This document shows positions 38,371 to 46,540 of a stretch of 50,727 nucleotides of DNA, piece after piece; within the stretch, counting starts at the first letter, position 1, and the number at the start of each line of letters is the position of its first letter. A model generated the notes under the pieces. It made no database searches, was not told the DNA's origin, and saw only the letters and a list, made by a program, of their open reading frames with translations. The DNA lies in assembly GCF_001267535.1 (NCBI RefSeq), contig NZ_JRXE01000007.1, forward strand, positions 44,336-95,062. Direction: 5' to 3'. A program made the translations under genes and the position numbers. The stretch comes from Winslowiella iniecta (GTDB lineage Bacteria; Pseudomonadota; Gammaproteobacteria; Enterobacterales; Enterobacteriaceae).

Positions 38371-38865
38371 TTAATCACGCAGACGCGCCATAAAATGCGC
38401 GTCAATTTTCTCACCGTTGCGTAAACCATAACGGCGCGCGGTGCCTTCCACTTCAAAACCAAACTTGCGATAGACCGCAATGGCCGCTGCATTATCGGTA
38501 AATACCGTCAGTTCAATGCGCTCGATTCCCAGCCAGTTATCGCAAAGATCGACAATCGCCGCCAGCAATGCTGTCGCGATCCCTTTACCGCGATGGTTAA
38601 CGTCGACGCCCATACCAAAGCTGGCGGTATGGCGGCGGCGTGATGCCGGATGCACCTCCAGCGTAATTTGTCCCACTATCTGACCGTCAAGACAGGCCAC
38701 CAGGGAATGCACACCAGCACGGAGATCCTTCAGACGATCCTGCCAGAGCTTTAATGACGGATACGGCACCTGTAGCGTATTCGCCTGCGTATCTGGCTGG
38801 CTGTAGAGCTGCTGAAGGGCCGGTGCATCATCAATAGTGACATGGCGAATCTCAATCTGACTCAT
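38371..38865 (-). CDS. yhhY: GNAT N-acetyltransferase YhhY/AaaT
   Basis: A 164-residue acetyltransferase close to E. coli YhhY (AaaT), which acetylates free amino acids such as methionine and phenylalanine. Seen: NTLQVPYPSLKLWQDRL, motif A MGVDVNHRGKGIATALL, IERIELTVFTDNAAAIAVYRKFGFEVEGTARRYGLRNGE. Starts MSQIEIRHV; GGAGCA upstream is a fair ribosome site. Neighbour of ryhB, as in E. coli. Confidence 0.92.
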   Translation of the reverse strand: MSQIEIRHVTIDDAPALQQLYSQPDTQANTLQVPYPSLKLWQDRLKDLRAGVHSLVACLDGQIVGQITLEVHPASRRRHTASFGMGVDVNHRGKGIATALLAAIVDLCDNWLGIERIELTVFTDNAAAIAVYRKFGFEVEGTARRYGLRNGEKIDAHFMARLRD

Positions 38866-38968
38866 GGTGCTGCTCCTTTGCTGGTGGGTTATTCCTCTTG
38901 AAGATCAGGGGCTTTGTGCAAAAGGTCAACTGAAAATTAATCGCAAAAAGATCTTTACAGATGCGAAT

Positions 38969-38987
38969 GATAATGATTATTATTGTC
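38969..38987. promoter_or_regulatory. Fur box of ryhB
   Basis: GATAAT-GATTAT-TATTGTC matches 16 of 19 positions of the Fur consensus and covers a TATTAT -10 hexamer (38978-38983) just before the ryhB transcript start, so Fur-Fe would block transcription. Confidence 0.88.
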
Positions 38988-38989
38988 GT

Positions 38990-39087
38990 GCGTTCTCAGG
39001 AAGTCCACCCTGGACCTGCTGTGAAGGCACGACATTGCTCACATTGCTTCAGTGTTTCTTAGCCAGCTCGGGTGCTGGCTTTTTTTT
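38990..39087 (+). ncRNA. ryhB: Iron-stress small RNA RyhB
   Basis: About 98 nt. The conserved target-pairing core CACGACATTGCTCACATTGC is identical to E. coli RyhB, as is the surrounding design: a 5' hairpin beginning GCG...CAGGAAG, then the core, then the terminator hairpin AGCCAGC/GCTGGCT with eight T. RyhB pairs, with Hfq, to mRNAs of iron-using proteins and causes their decay under iron starvation. Location beside yhhY agrees with E. coli. The exact 5' end is inferred from the -10 box. Confidence 0.95.
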
Positions 39088-39106
39088 GCCTGTTTTCCGG
39101 CGCGAA

Positions 39107-40678
39107 CTACATCGTATAGTAAGTGGCTGCACCCGGCCCGACCGGCAGACCAAAGCCAAATACCCAAATCACAAACAGTAAGCTCCAGCCGATCATAAAG
39201 ATGACGGAGTAAGGCAGCATCATCGCCACCAGCGTGCCGATACCGAGATTGCGCTGATAACGCGCCGCTACCGCCATAATCAGACCGAAATAACTCATCA
39301 TCGGCGTAATCAGATTGGTCACGGAATCACCAATGCGATAAGCCGCCTGGATCACCTCGGGCGCAAAACCTACCAGCATCAGCATCGGCACGAAAATCGG
39401 TGCGGTGACGGCCCATTGTGCCGATGATGAACCAATCATCAGATTGATAAAGCCGCAGATCAGGATAAAGCAGAAAAACAGCAGTGGGGCGCTGATATCT
39501 ATGGCTGACAGCAGGCTGGCACCTTTCACTGCAATCACCGTACCGAAGTTACTCCAGTTAAACAGTGAGACAAACTGGGCGGCGAAGAACACCAGCACGA
39601 TATACATACTCAGCATACTGATACTTTTCGACATCGCGGCAATCACGTCGCGATCGCTGCGCATGGTGCCCAGCATCCGGCCATAGACGTAACCCGGAAT
39701 GGCGAAAAACAGCATAATAAATACCACGATGCCATGCAGGAAAGGCGAGCCAGCAAAGCCGCCGGTTTGCGGATTGAGCAGGATGCCGTAACCCGGAATC
39801 AGCGTCAGCGCCACCAGCATGCTTAGCAGCAGGAAGGTGATCCCCGCGCCTTTCAGCGCCCGTTTCTCCTGCGGCGTCACTTTACCCATATCCCCTTTTG
39901 GCGCATCACCGTCGCTGTCACGATATTTACCCAGCTTAGGCTCGACGATGCGGGTGGTAATCCAGGTGCCCAGTAGCGAAATCACAAAGGTACTGATCGC
40001 CATAAAGTACCAGTTTACTTCCGGCCCGACGGTATAGCTGGGATCAATAATTTGCGCGGCGTTTTGCGTAATGCCTGACAGTAGCGGGTCAACGGTGCCG
40101 AGCAGCAGGTTGGCGCTGTAGCCACCCGAAACGCCCGCAAAAGCGGCAGCCAGCCCGGCCAGCGGGTGACGTCCTAAAGAGTGGAACAGCATCGCCGCCA
40201 GCGGAATTAACACCACATAACCGAGTTCGGAGGCGCTGTTGGAAATAATCCCGGCGAACACCAGGGTAAAAGTGATCAGCTTTTTAGGCGCGCTGAACAC
40301 CAGTGCACGCATTGCGGCTGACAGCAGCCCGGAGTTCTCGGCAATCCCCACGCCCAGCATGGCGACCAGTACCGTCCCCAGCGGTGCGAAGCTGGTAAAG
40401 TTGCTGACCAGGTTGCTGATAATGCGTTGTAAACCCTCGGCGCTGAACAGACTTACCACATGAATCACCCCATCGGCGGCGCGACCGCTTACCCCTTCGG
40501 GCCGCGGATCGATCACGCTGAGGTTAAATCCGGCCGCAATGCCTGACGCAACGATGATTAACGCGCACAGTATGGCAAACAGGGTGATGGGATGAGGAAG
40601 CAGGTTTCCCAGCCACTCAACGGTATTAAGAAAGCGGGTAATCGGGCTGTTGGGTTTTACTGTTGTAGTGTCTGTCAT
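39107..40678 (-). CDS. AbgT-family transporter
   Basis: A 523-residue inner-membrane protein with about eleven to thirteen helices. Family motifs: NFTSFAPLGTVLVAMLGVGIAE, SNSASELGYVVLIPLAAMLFHSLGRHPLAG, FAGVSGGYSANLL, MIGSSSAQWAVTAPIFVPML and a C-terminal LPVGPGA. E. coli AbgT takes up p-aminobenzoyl-glutamate; other members export sulfonamides, so the substrate here is open. Two in-frame starts (40684 and 40678); AGGGA spacing favours 40678. It stands where E. coli has yhhX, between ryhB and yhhW, and no abgA/abgB genes adjoin. Confidence 0.9.
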   Translation of the reverse strand: MTDTTTVKPNSPITRFLNTVEWLGNLLPHPITLFAILCALIIVASGIAAGFNLSVIDPRPEGVSGRAADGVIHVVSLFSAEGLQRIISNLVSNFTSFAPLGTVLVAMLGVGIAENSGLLSAAMRALVFSAPKKLITFTLVFAGIISNSASELGYVVLIPLAAMLFHSLGRHPLAGLAAAFAGVSGGYSANLLLGTVDPLLSGITQNAAQIIDPSYTVGPEVNWYFMAISTFVISLLGTWITTRIVEPKLGKYRDSDGDAPKGDMGKVTPQEKRALKGAGITFLLLSMLVALTLIPGYGILLNPQTGGFAGSPFLHGIVVFIMLFFAIPGYVYGRMLGTMRSDRDVIAAMSKSISMLSMYIVLVFFAAQFVSLFNWSNFGTVIAVKGASLLSAIDISAPLLFFCFILICGFINLMIGSSSAQWAVTAPIFVPMLMLVGFAPEVIQAAYRIGDSVTNLITPMMSYFGLIMAVAARYQRNLGIGTLVAMMLPYSVIFMIGWSLLFVIWVFGFGLPVGPGAATYYTM

Positions 40679-41107
40679 ATTCATTCCCTGGAATTGCTGC
40701 TAATCCGGCAGTTGCGTACCAATGTCAGGCCATCTTACGTCGGTAAAAAAAGTTACCAAGGCAGCAAAGCCGAGCAAATACCAAGGAAAAACCGAACTAA
40801 TCTGCAACGATTCGATGCGAATGGCTGCGTTAATCGATGATTTTGCAGCATTTCCCGCGCTGCCGACGCTCTGTTTCAACAGGGTTTATCCTGTTCTGAA
40901 TGAGCTTTGGGTTTCAAATAGTGTGATATGTCTTAAAAAAACTCATTGAGATAGTCTTTGCTGATATCGCCGTTATCGTCGGTCGAACTGACCGAATAAC
41001 GGTGCCAGTAATCGTTCATTTTTTTTGAACAGAGGAGTGAAGTTTTTCAGCTATCATCCGGCTCGAATCAGGTCCAGACTAGGTCAAAACGTTGAGGAGA
41101 GTTGAAT
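40679..41107. other. Divergent abgT-like/yhhW control region
   Basis: About 430 bp without a supported gene. It contains the extended palindrome at 40971-41001 and the yhhW ribosome site GAGGAG (41093-41098). Small ORFs here (for example 40722-40949) have no start signals or family resemblance. Confidence 0.5.
40971..41001. promoter_or_regulatory. Extended inverted repeat, possible operator upstream of yhhW
   Basis: CGTTAT-cg-TCGGTC-gaact-GACCGA-ATAACG: two nested 6-bp arms, perfect apart from a 2-base bulge, 106 bp upstream of yhhW. Could be the binding site of an unidentified repressor or an RNA hairpin; I cannot name the factor. Confidence 0.45.
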
Positions 41108-41803
41108 ATGATTTATGTACGTAAGGCTGAAGATCGCGGTCACGCAAACCATGGCTGGCTGGACAGCTGGCATACTTTCTCCTTTGCTAATTACTATGAT
41201 GCGGACTTTATGGGCTTTTCCGCACTGCGGGTGATTAACGAAGACGTTATCGACGCGGGTCAGGGTTTTGGTACCCATCCGCATAAAGATATGGAAATTC
41301 TGACCTATGTGTTGTCCGGGGTGGTTGAACACCAGGACAGCATGGGTAACAAAGAACAGATTCCGGCGGGTGAGTTCCAGATTATGAGTGCGGGCACCGG
41401 CGTGCGTCATTCGGAGTACAACGGCAGCAAAGACCAGCCGCTGCATCTGTATCAGATCTGGATTATTCCGGATACTGCCGGTATTGCGCCGCGTTACGAG
41501 CAGCGCCGCTTCGATGATGTTGAAGGGCGTCAGTTAGTGCTGTCGCCGGACGCCCGTGAGGGTTCACTGAAAGTGCATCAGGATATGACGCTGTCGCGCT
41601 GGGCGCTGAAAAAAGGCCAGCAGTCAGCGATCGACGTGGATGCCGCACGTCGTATCTGGATTCAGGTGGTGAAAGGTGATGTGCAGGTTAATGGTCAGCC
41701 AGTGACCACCAGCGACGCGCTGGCAATCTGGGACGAAAGTGTGCTGTCAGTTCAGGCCGACAGCGATGCCGAAATCCTGCTGTTTGATCTGCCACCCGTC
41801 TGA
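41108..41803 (+). CDS. yhhW: Pirin-like quercetinase YhhW
   Basis: Bicupin pirin, 231 residues as in E. coli YhhW, which can oxidise quercetin. Metal-binding residues are visible in the first cupin: THPHKDMEILTYVLSG (two His and Glu) and GVRHSEYN. GAGGAG at 41093-41098 fixes the ATG at 41108 (an in-frame TTG lies two codons earlier). The physiological substrate is unknown; quercetin dioxygenation could matter to a plant-associated bacterium (inference). Confidence 0.94.
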   Translation: MIYVRKAEDRGHANHGWLDSWHTFSFANYYDADFMGFSALRVINEDVIDAGQGFGTHPHKDMEILTYVLSGVVEHQDSMGNKEQIPAGEFQIMSAGTGVRHSEYNGSKDQPLHLYQIWIIPDTAGIAPRYEQRRFDDVEGRQLVLSPDAREGSLKVHQDMTLSRWALKKGQQSAIDVDAARRIWIQVVKGDVQVNGQPVTTSDALAIWDESVLSVQADSDAEILLFDLPPV

Positions 41804-41820
41804 TTTATCTGTGATAAATG

Positions 41821-41848
41821 ATGGCCAGATTATTCTGGCCATTTTTTT
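41821..41848 (+). terminator. Intrinsic terminator after yhhW
   Basis: Perfect stem ATGGCCAGA/TCTGGCCAT with TTAT loop and seven T. Confidence 0.9.
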
Positions 41849-41926
41849 ATCCTGTGGTATCACCACGATGTTACCGCGATATTTTTTGATAGACTCATCG
41901 TAACCTCACTACACAGTCTGATAACG

Positions 41927-42922
41927 ATGAAAAAAAGAAGACCCGTCCTGCAGGATGTTGCCGACCGAATTGGCATCACCAAAATGACCGTCAGCCGCTA
42001 CCTGCGTAATCCCGAGCAGGTCTCTGCCGCACTGCGTGAAAAAATCGCCGTCGCGCTGGATGAACTGGGCTACATTCCCAATCGTGCGCCGGATATGTTA
42101 TCCAACGCCACCAGCCGCGCCATTGGCGTGCTGCTCCCTTCGCTGACCAACCAGGTTTTCGCCGATGTATTGCGCGGTATTGAAACCGTCACTGATGCGG
42201 CTGGCTACCAGACCATGCTCAGCCACTTTGGTTACAATCAGGAGAAAGAGGAGTTGCAGCTGCGTTCGCTGCTTGGCTGGAATATTGATGGCCTGATCCT
42301 CACCGAGCGTAGCCATACTGCGGCCAGCCTGCGGATGATCGAAACAGCCGGTATTCCGGTTATTGAGATGATGGATTGCGTATCGCCCTGTCTGGATATG
42401 GCGGTCGGATTTGATAACGCCGAGGCGGCACGGCAGATGACGCGGGCGATTATTGCCAAAGGCCATCGTCATACTGTCTATCTGGGGGCGCGTCTGGATG
42501 AACGAACCTTGCTGAAACAGCGCGGCTATGAAATCGCGATGTGCGAGGCCGGTTTACAGCCGCAGAGCGTGATGATGGAAGAAGCCTCCTCGTTTACCGC
42601 CGGTGCCGATCTGCTGCGCGAAGCGCAACGCCGTTTTCCGGCCGTCGACAGCCTGTTTTGTACAAACGATGACCTGGCGGTCGGGGCGATGTTTGAGTGC
42701 CAGCGCCAGGGACTTCGCGTGCCAGACGATCTCGCCATTGCCGGTTTCCACGGCCATGATATTTCTCAGGTAGTGAATCCGCAGCTGGCAACGGTGCTGA
42801 CGCCGCGCGAACAGATGGGCCGTAAAGCCGCCTCAATGCTGCTGGCGCGCATTGGCGGTGATAAAACTGCTGTAACGCCGGTGAATGTCGGGTTTGAGAT
42901 TTCTGAAGGCGGTAGCATCTGA
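41927..42922 (+). CDS. gntR: Gluconate utilisation repressor GntR
   Basis: LacI-family repressor, 331 residues as in E. coli. N-terminal helix-turn-helix LQDVADRIGITKMTVSRYLRNPEQVS, hinge PNRAPDMLSNATSRAIGVLLPSLTNQVFADVLRG, and a periplasmic-binding-protein-like core that senses gluconate. A degenerate GntR-type site (ATGTTA-CCGC-GATAT, 41868-41882) upstream suggests autoregulation, with low certainty. Confidence 0.95.
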   Translation: MKKRRPVLQDVADRIGITKMTVSRYLRNPEQVSAALREKIAVALDELGYIPNRAPDMLSNATSRAIGVLLPSLTNQVFADVLRGIETVTDAAGYQTMLSHFGYNQEKEELQLRSLLGWNIDGLILTERSHTAASLRMIETAGIPVIEMMDCVSPCLDMAVGFDNAEAARQMTRAIIAKGHRHTVYLGARLDERTLLKQRGYEIAMCEAGLQPQSVMMEEASSFTAGADLLREAQRRFPAVDSLFCTNDDLAVGAMFECQRQGLRVPDDLAIAGFHGHDISQVVNPQLATVLTPREQMGRKAASMLLARIGGDKTAVTPVNVGFEISEGGSI

Positions 42923-43016
42923 TTCTTTCATTTTTTTGAGGTATCTCACATTTACCACCTTTTCCCGGCATAACGGTTGCCATTACCAACGCACGTACTG
43001 AGAATGTGATTAACGA

Positions 43017-43032
43017 TTGTTATCGGTAACAT
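43017..43032. promoter_or_regulatory. GntR operator upstream of gntK
   Basis: TTGTTA-TCGG-TAACAT, 15 of the 16 bases expected for a perfect ATGTTA-N4-TAACAT palindrome, 30 bp before gntK. Lies between gntR and gntKU, as in E. coli. Confidence 0.8.
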
Positions 43033-43061
43033 GCGAATACTCATCTGCCGGAGTTAAAATA

Positions 43062-43598
43062 ATGAAAACGAATTCCTCGTCACATCATGTGTTTATCCTG
43101 ATGGGCGTATCTGGCAGCGGTAAATCCGCCGTTGCTAACCAGGTCTCTTACCAGTTAAAAACCGCGTTCCTGGATGGCGATTTCCTGCACCCACGCGCCA
43201 ATATCGAGAAAATGGCCGAAGGTCACCCGCTGAATGATGATGACCGTCGCCCGTGGTTACAGTCGCTGAACGATGCTGCTTTCGCCATGCAGCGCACTAA
43301 CGATATCTCGATTATCGTCTGCTCAGCGCTGAAAAAAAGCTATCGCGATATCCTGCGTAAGGACAACAGCAACCTGTCATTCGTCTATCTGCAGGGCGAT
43401 TTCGACACCATCGTATCCCGCCTGAAAGCGCGTAAAGGCCATTTCTTTAAGCCGCAAATGCTGGTTACCCAGTTTGCCACGCTGGAAGAGCCGGGTTCAG
43501 ATGAGCAGGACGTGTTAGTGGTTGATATTAATCATTCGCTGGAAGAGGTTGTTGCCGCCACCGTTGCGACCATCGAAGGTGCGATCAAAAAGGATTAG
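43062..43598 (+). CDS. gntK: Gluconokinase GntK
   Basis: Cytosolic ATP-dependent phosphorylation of D-gluconate to 6-phosphogluconate. The 178-residue P-loop kinase has Walker A GVSGSGKSAVA, FLDGDFLHPRANIEKMAEGHPLNDDDRRPWL, ALKKSYRD and FKPQMLVTQFATLEEP. GGAG at 43050-43053 sets the ATG at 43062; the longer upstream frame runs through the operator. Five bases separate it from gntU. Confidence 0.96.
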   Translation: MKTNSSSHHVFILMGVSGSGKSAVANQVSYQLKTAFLDGDFLHPRANIEKMAEGHPLNDDDRRPWLQSLNDAAFAMQRTNDISIIVCSALKKSYRDILRKDNSNLSFVYLQGDFDTIVSRLKARKGHFFKPQMLVTQFATLEEPGSDEQDVLVVDINHSLEEVVAATVATIEGAIKKD

Positions 43599-43603
43599 TT
43601 GTA

Positions 43604-44944
43604 ATGAGTACCGCAACACTGGTTCTGACCGCAGCAGGTTCGGTATTACTGCTGCTGTTTCTTGTGATGAAAGCGCGCATGCACGCCTTCGTGGCGCTGA
43701 TGTTAGTCTCAATCGGTGCCGGAATTTTCTCCGGCATGCCACTCGACAAAATTGCTGACACCATGCAAAAAGGCATGGGCGGCACCCTCGGTTTTCTCGC
43801 CATTGTGGTCGCGCTGGGCGCGATGTTCGGTAAAATCCTGCATGAAACCGGCGCGGTAGATCAGATAGCCATTCGCATGCTAAAGGCATTTGGTGAAAAC
43901 CGTGCGCACTATGCAATGGGGATTGCTGGCCTGATTTGTGCGCTGCCGCTGTTTTTTGAAGTGGCGATTGTGTTGCTGATCAGCATTGCTTTTGCGGTAG
44001 CGCGTCGCACCCACGATAATCTGGTGAAGCTGGTGATCCCGCTGTTTGCCGGTGTGGCAGCGGCGGCGGCGTTTCTGCTGCCTGGCCCGGCTCCGATGCT
44101 GCTGGCCTCGCAGATGCATGTCGATTTTGGCTGGATGATTCTGCTCGGCCTGTGTGCGGCGATACCCAGCATGATTATTGCCGGTCCGCTGTTTGGTAAC
44201 TTTATCAGTCGCTATGTCGAATTTCGCGTGCCGGATGACGTTTCGCAGCCGGAGTATGACAGCAGCAAACTGCCATCATTTGGCTTTAGCCTGGCGCTGA
44301 TTTTGTTCCCGCTGGTGCTGGTTGGGCTGAAAACCATCGGGGCGCGTTTTACCACCGAAGGCAGCACGCTGTATCAGTGGCTCGAGTTTATCGGCCATCC
44401 GTTTACCGCGATTCTGCTGGCATGCCTGGTGGCGATTTATGGCCTGGCGTATCGTCAGGGGATGGATAAAGAGCGGGTGATGGAGATTTGCGGCAGCGCG
44501 CTGCAACCGGCGGGGATTATTCTGCTGGTAATTGGTGCCGGTGGCGTATTTAAGCAGGTGCTGGTGGATTCCGGCGTCGGACCGGCGTTGGGCAATGCCC
44601 TGACCGGTGCCGGGCTGCCGATTGCGCTGGCCTGCTTTATCCTCTCTGCCGCGGTACGCGTGATTCAGGGGTCAGCAACGGTTGCCTGCCTGACCACCGT
44701 CGGTCTGGTGATGCCGGTGATTGAGGTGCTTAACTACTCGGGTGCGCAGATGGCGGCGCTGTCGATCTGTATTGCCGGTGGGTCAATTGTGCTGAGCCAC
44801 GTCAATGATGCCGGATTCTGGCTGTTTGGCCGCTTTACCGGTGCGACCGAAGCGCAGACGCTGAAAACCTGGACGCTGATGGAAACCATTCTCGGTACTG
44901 TTGGTGCGGTGGTCGGGATGATCGCGTTTGAGTTGTTGTCGTAA
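43604..44944 (+). CDS. gntU: Low-affinity gluconate permease GntU
   Basis: GntP-family inner-membrane gluconate:H+ symporter, 446 residues (the E. coli length), twelve or more helices. Family segments: GGTLGFLAIVVALGAMFGKILHETGAVDQIA, GIAGLICALPLFFEVAIVLL, GPAPMLLASQMHVDFG, IQGSATVACLTT and SHVNDAGFWLF. Co-transcribed with gntK. Confidence 0.96.
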   Translation: MSTATLVLTAAGSVLLLLFLVMKARMHAFVALMLVSIGAGIFSGMPLDKIADTMQKGMGGTLGFLAIVVALGAMFGKILHETGAVDQIAIRMLKAFGENRAHYAMGIAGLICALPLFFEVAIVLLISIAFAVARRTHDNLVKLVIPLFAGVAAAAAFLLPGPAPMLLASQMHVDFGWMILLGLCAAIPSMIIAGPLFGNFISRYVEFRVPDDVSQPEYDSSKLPSFGFSLALILFPLVLVGLKTIGARFTTEGSTLYQWLEFIGHPFTAILLACLVAIYGLAYRQGMDKERVMEICGSALQPAGIILLVIGAGGVFKQVLVDSGVGPALGNALTGAGLPIALACFILSAAVRVIQGSATVACLTTVGLVMPVIEVLNYSGAQMAALSICIAGGSIVLSHVNDAGFWLFGRFTGATEAQTLKTWTLMETILGTVGAVVGMIAFELLS

Positions 44945-44950
44945 TATTTT

Positions 44951-44970
44951 GGGCGGCGTTTTCGCCGCCC
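44951..44970. repeat. GC-rich palindromic repeat, copy 7
   Basis: Perfect GGGCGGCG-TTTT-CGCCGCCC, 6 bp after the gntU stop. It also marks the left edge of the AT-rich Hcp island. Confidence 0.75.
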
Positions 44971-45145
44971 GCCTTTCAGATTTTTAAAAACTTCCGCATT
45001 CTGCCCCAAAAACCTGCCTCTTCCTGCCAGATATCATTAACTGATCTGCTATTGAACCCCTTGTTTAACTATCGTACGATGGCCGGGCTTTATTTTATTA
45101 CTTCATTTTCTATAGAGTTACTGGGTCTATTAAAAGGATTTAATT

Positions 45146-45217
45146 ATGGCTGAATTACTCATTCCTGCTGAGATCAGGAATGAAGGAAATGTTTATTGGA
45201 TAGAAAAATATGAATAA
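45146..45217 (+). CDS. 23-residue leader peptide overlapping hcp
   Basis: A 24-codon ORF (start ATG 45146, stop TAA 45215-45217) with a strong ribosome site AAAGGA at 45132-45137. The peptide begins MAELLIPAEIRNEGN and ends WIEKYE. Its last 8 bp overlap the hcp start (ATGAATAA arrangement), and hcp itself has only a poor ribosome site, so translation of hcp is probably coupled to it. I do not recognise the peptide. It may be a regulator of translation or a remnant of a longer gene. Confidence 0.55.
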   Translation: MAELLIPAEIRNEGNVYWIEKYE

Positions 45218-45671
45218 TATCTTCCTTAAAATAGATGGCGTAAAAGGAGAGTCTAAAAACTCACTCTATCCGGGATGGATTGATGTGGAGGCTTATGCAT
45301 GGGGGACGAAAAGAAATGGCGGCGGTTCAGGGACGGGAGTAGCGAATTATCATAATCTTTCGGTTCACTGTGTTGTAGATAAGGCAACGGCAAGTGCTTT
45401 GCTTTTCTCATCCAATGGGAAGAATGTAAAAACCGTTGAGCTGTCAGCCTGTAAAGCCAGCGATGGTCAGATGGAGTTTTACCGGATTACTCTTGAAAAT
45501 GCTATTATTATGGAGGTTATTCTGCGAGACAGCGGCACGACTACGGATGTTGAATATGAGTTTCAGGCAGATAAAGTGAAGTTTCAGCATTGGGGGCAGG
45601 ATGCCATCGGCGGTAAAGGTGCGGAAACCAGAATGGGATGGGATATTAAAAACTCAACCTCATATTTTTAA
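45210..45671 (+). CDS. hcp: T6SS Hcp-family tube protein (orphan)
   Basis: A 153-residue Hcp homologue; hexameric rings of Hcp form the inner tube of type VI secretion and carry small effectors in their lumen. Family sequence: NNIFLKIDGVKGES at the start, GWIDVEAYAWGTKRN, VELSACKASDGQMEFYRITLENAIIMEV, VEYEFQADKVKFQHW and a C-terminal AETRMGWDIKNS. No other T6SS structural genes are in the window, so this is an orphan copy likely used to load the neighbouring effector through a T6SS encoded elsewhere. AT-rich compared with gntU upstream. Confidence 0.93.
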   Translation: MNNIFLKIDGVKGESKNSLYPGWIDVEAYAWGTKRNGGGSGTGVANYHNLSVHCVVDKATASALLFSSNGKNVKTVELSACKASDGQMEFYRITLENAIIMEVILRDSGTTTDVEYEFQADKVKFQHWGQDAIGGKGAETRMGWDIKNSTSYF

Positions 45672-45691
45672 GCCGGCAAGGATGATGAAAC

Positions 45692-46540
45692 ATGGCGACC
45701 GGTGCTATCGCACATCTGAAATATGATCTGGATAATTATATTAATGCTTTGCGCAGAGTTTCCAGTCTCGCGGCAACGTTTCTGATATCGGACTCTCTAA
45801 TCCGCAAGGGGTATCTTACCGAGGTTGAAGATTTCATCTTATCCATTGAACAACGATTTAAAAGTGAGCTTTATCCACAAAAGAAGATAGCGATAATTGA
45901 GGAGCTAAAAGCAGAAACAAAACTGACAGAAAAAGAGTATCAGATACTTCGGATGAAGGATTACACCACCTATATTGTAACGGATATTTTTGAAGATCAG
46001 GGGGTGGTTAAGTATGCGAAAATTGGCGGTGGTGTGTTGTCTGGTGGTATTCAGGTAGCATCTGGTTTACAGATTTTCAGGTTAAGTGGGGTGCTGAACA
46101 GTAAAAGAATGAAAGGAATGGGGGTGATTCTTATCGCTCACGGGGGGAATAATTTATATGAGACTTTATACCCTGTTTTCTATAAAGGTATGGATTCTGG
46201 TCCGTTAAGAGACTTATATCGCTCAATCTCAGGGAATCTGGGTGGTTCAGACTCCGCAGGGGATTTTTCCTATAGCGCAATTGATTTTACACTTACAGCC
46301 TATTCTGCATTCAAAATGCCCGTACTAACGGAAAGTCATAAAAGCATATTGAAAAAAGGCAAGTTTGAGAAACCGGGAACAGGAAAGCTGTTCAGAAATG
46401 TAAGTCAGGATTTTTCCTCTAAAATATCCAGAATGAACAGGCCAATGAGGATATTTCAATTTGGTTATGCTGCTAATAAATTCAGAATGTCATTTGTAGA
46501 AGGTAACTATCGCTTTAATGAATCAGAAGATGAGCCTTAA
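45692..46540 (+). CDS. Putative T6SS effector, DUF4225-like
   Basis: A 282-residue protein, 20 bp after hcp, with AAGGA nine bases before the ATG. The C-terminal half (about 115-280) resembles DUF4225 proteins, which often sit next to hcp or vgrG: YAKIGGGVLSGGIQVASGLQIFRL, MGVILIAHGGNNLYETLYPVFY, SAIDFTLTAYSAF. Two moderately hydrophobic Gly-rich stretches (about 112-132 and 143-162) could insert into a membrane. The N-terminal part is helical and charged. No signal peptide or recognisable catalytic motif. Toxicity and mode of action are inference; position between hcp and a small membrane protein supports an effector role. Confidence 0.7.
   Translation: MATGAIAHLKYDLDNYINALRRVSSLAATFLISDSLIRKGYLTEVEDFILSIEQRFKSELYPQKKIAIIEELKAETKLTEKEYQILRMKDYTTYIVTDIFEDQGVVKYAKIGGGVLSGGIQVASGLQIFRLSGVLNSKRMKGMGVILIAHGGNNLYETLYPVFYKGMDSGPLRDLYRSISGNLGGSDSAGDFSYSAIDFTLTAYSAFKMPVLTESHKSILKKGKFEKPGTGKLFRNVSQDFSSKISRMNRPMRIFQFGYAANKFRMSFVEGNYRFNESEDEP

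Noticed and set aside
39061-39087. Terminator of the abgT-like gene
   Set aside because: The T-run is on the plus strand, whereas the transporter gene is on the minus strand; the hairpin is the 3' end of RyhB.
40900-40940. CRP site (TGTGAT half) in the abgT/yhhW gap
   Set aside because: Only one half site; the second half is missing.
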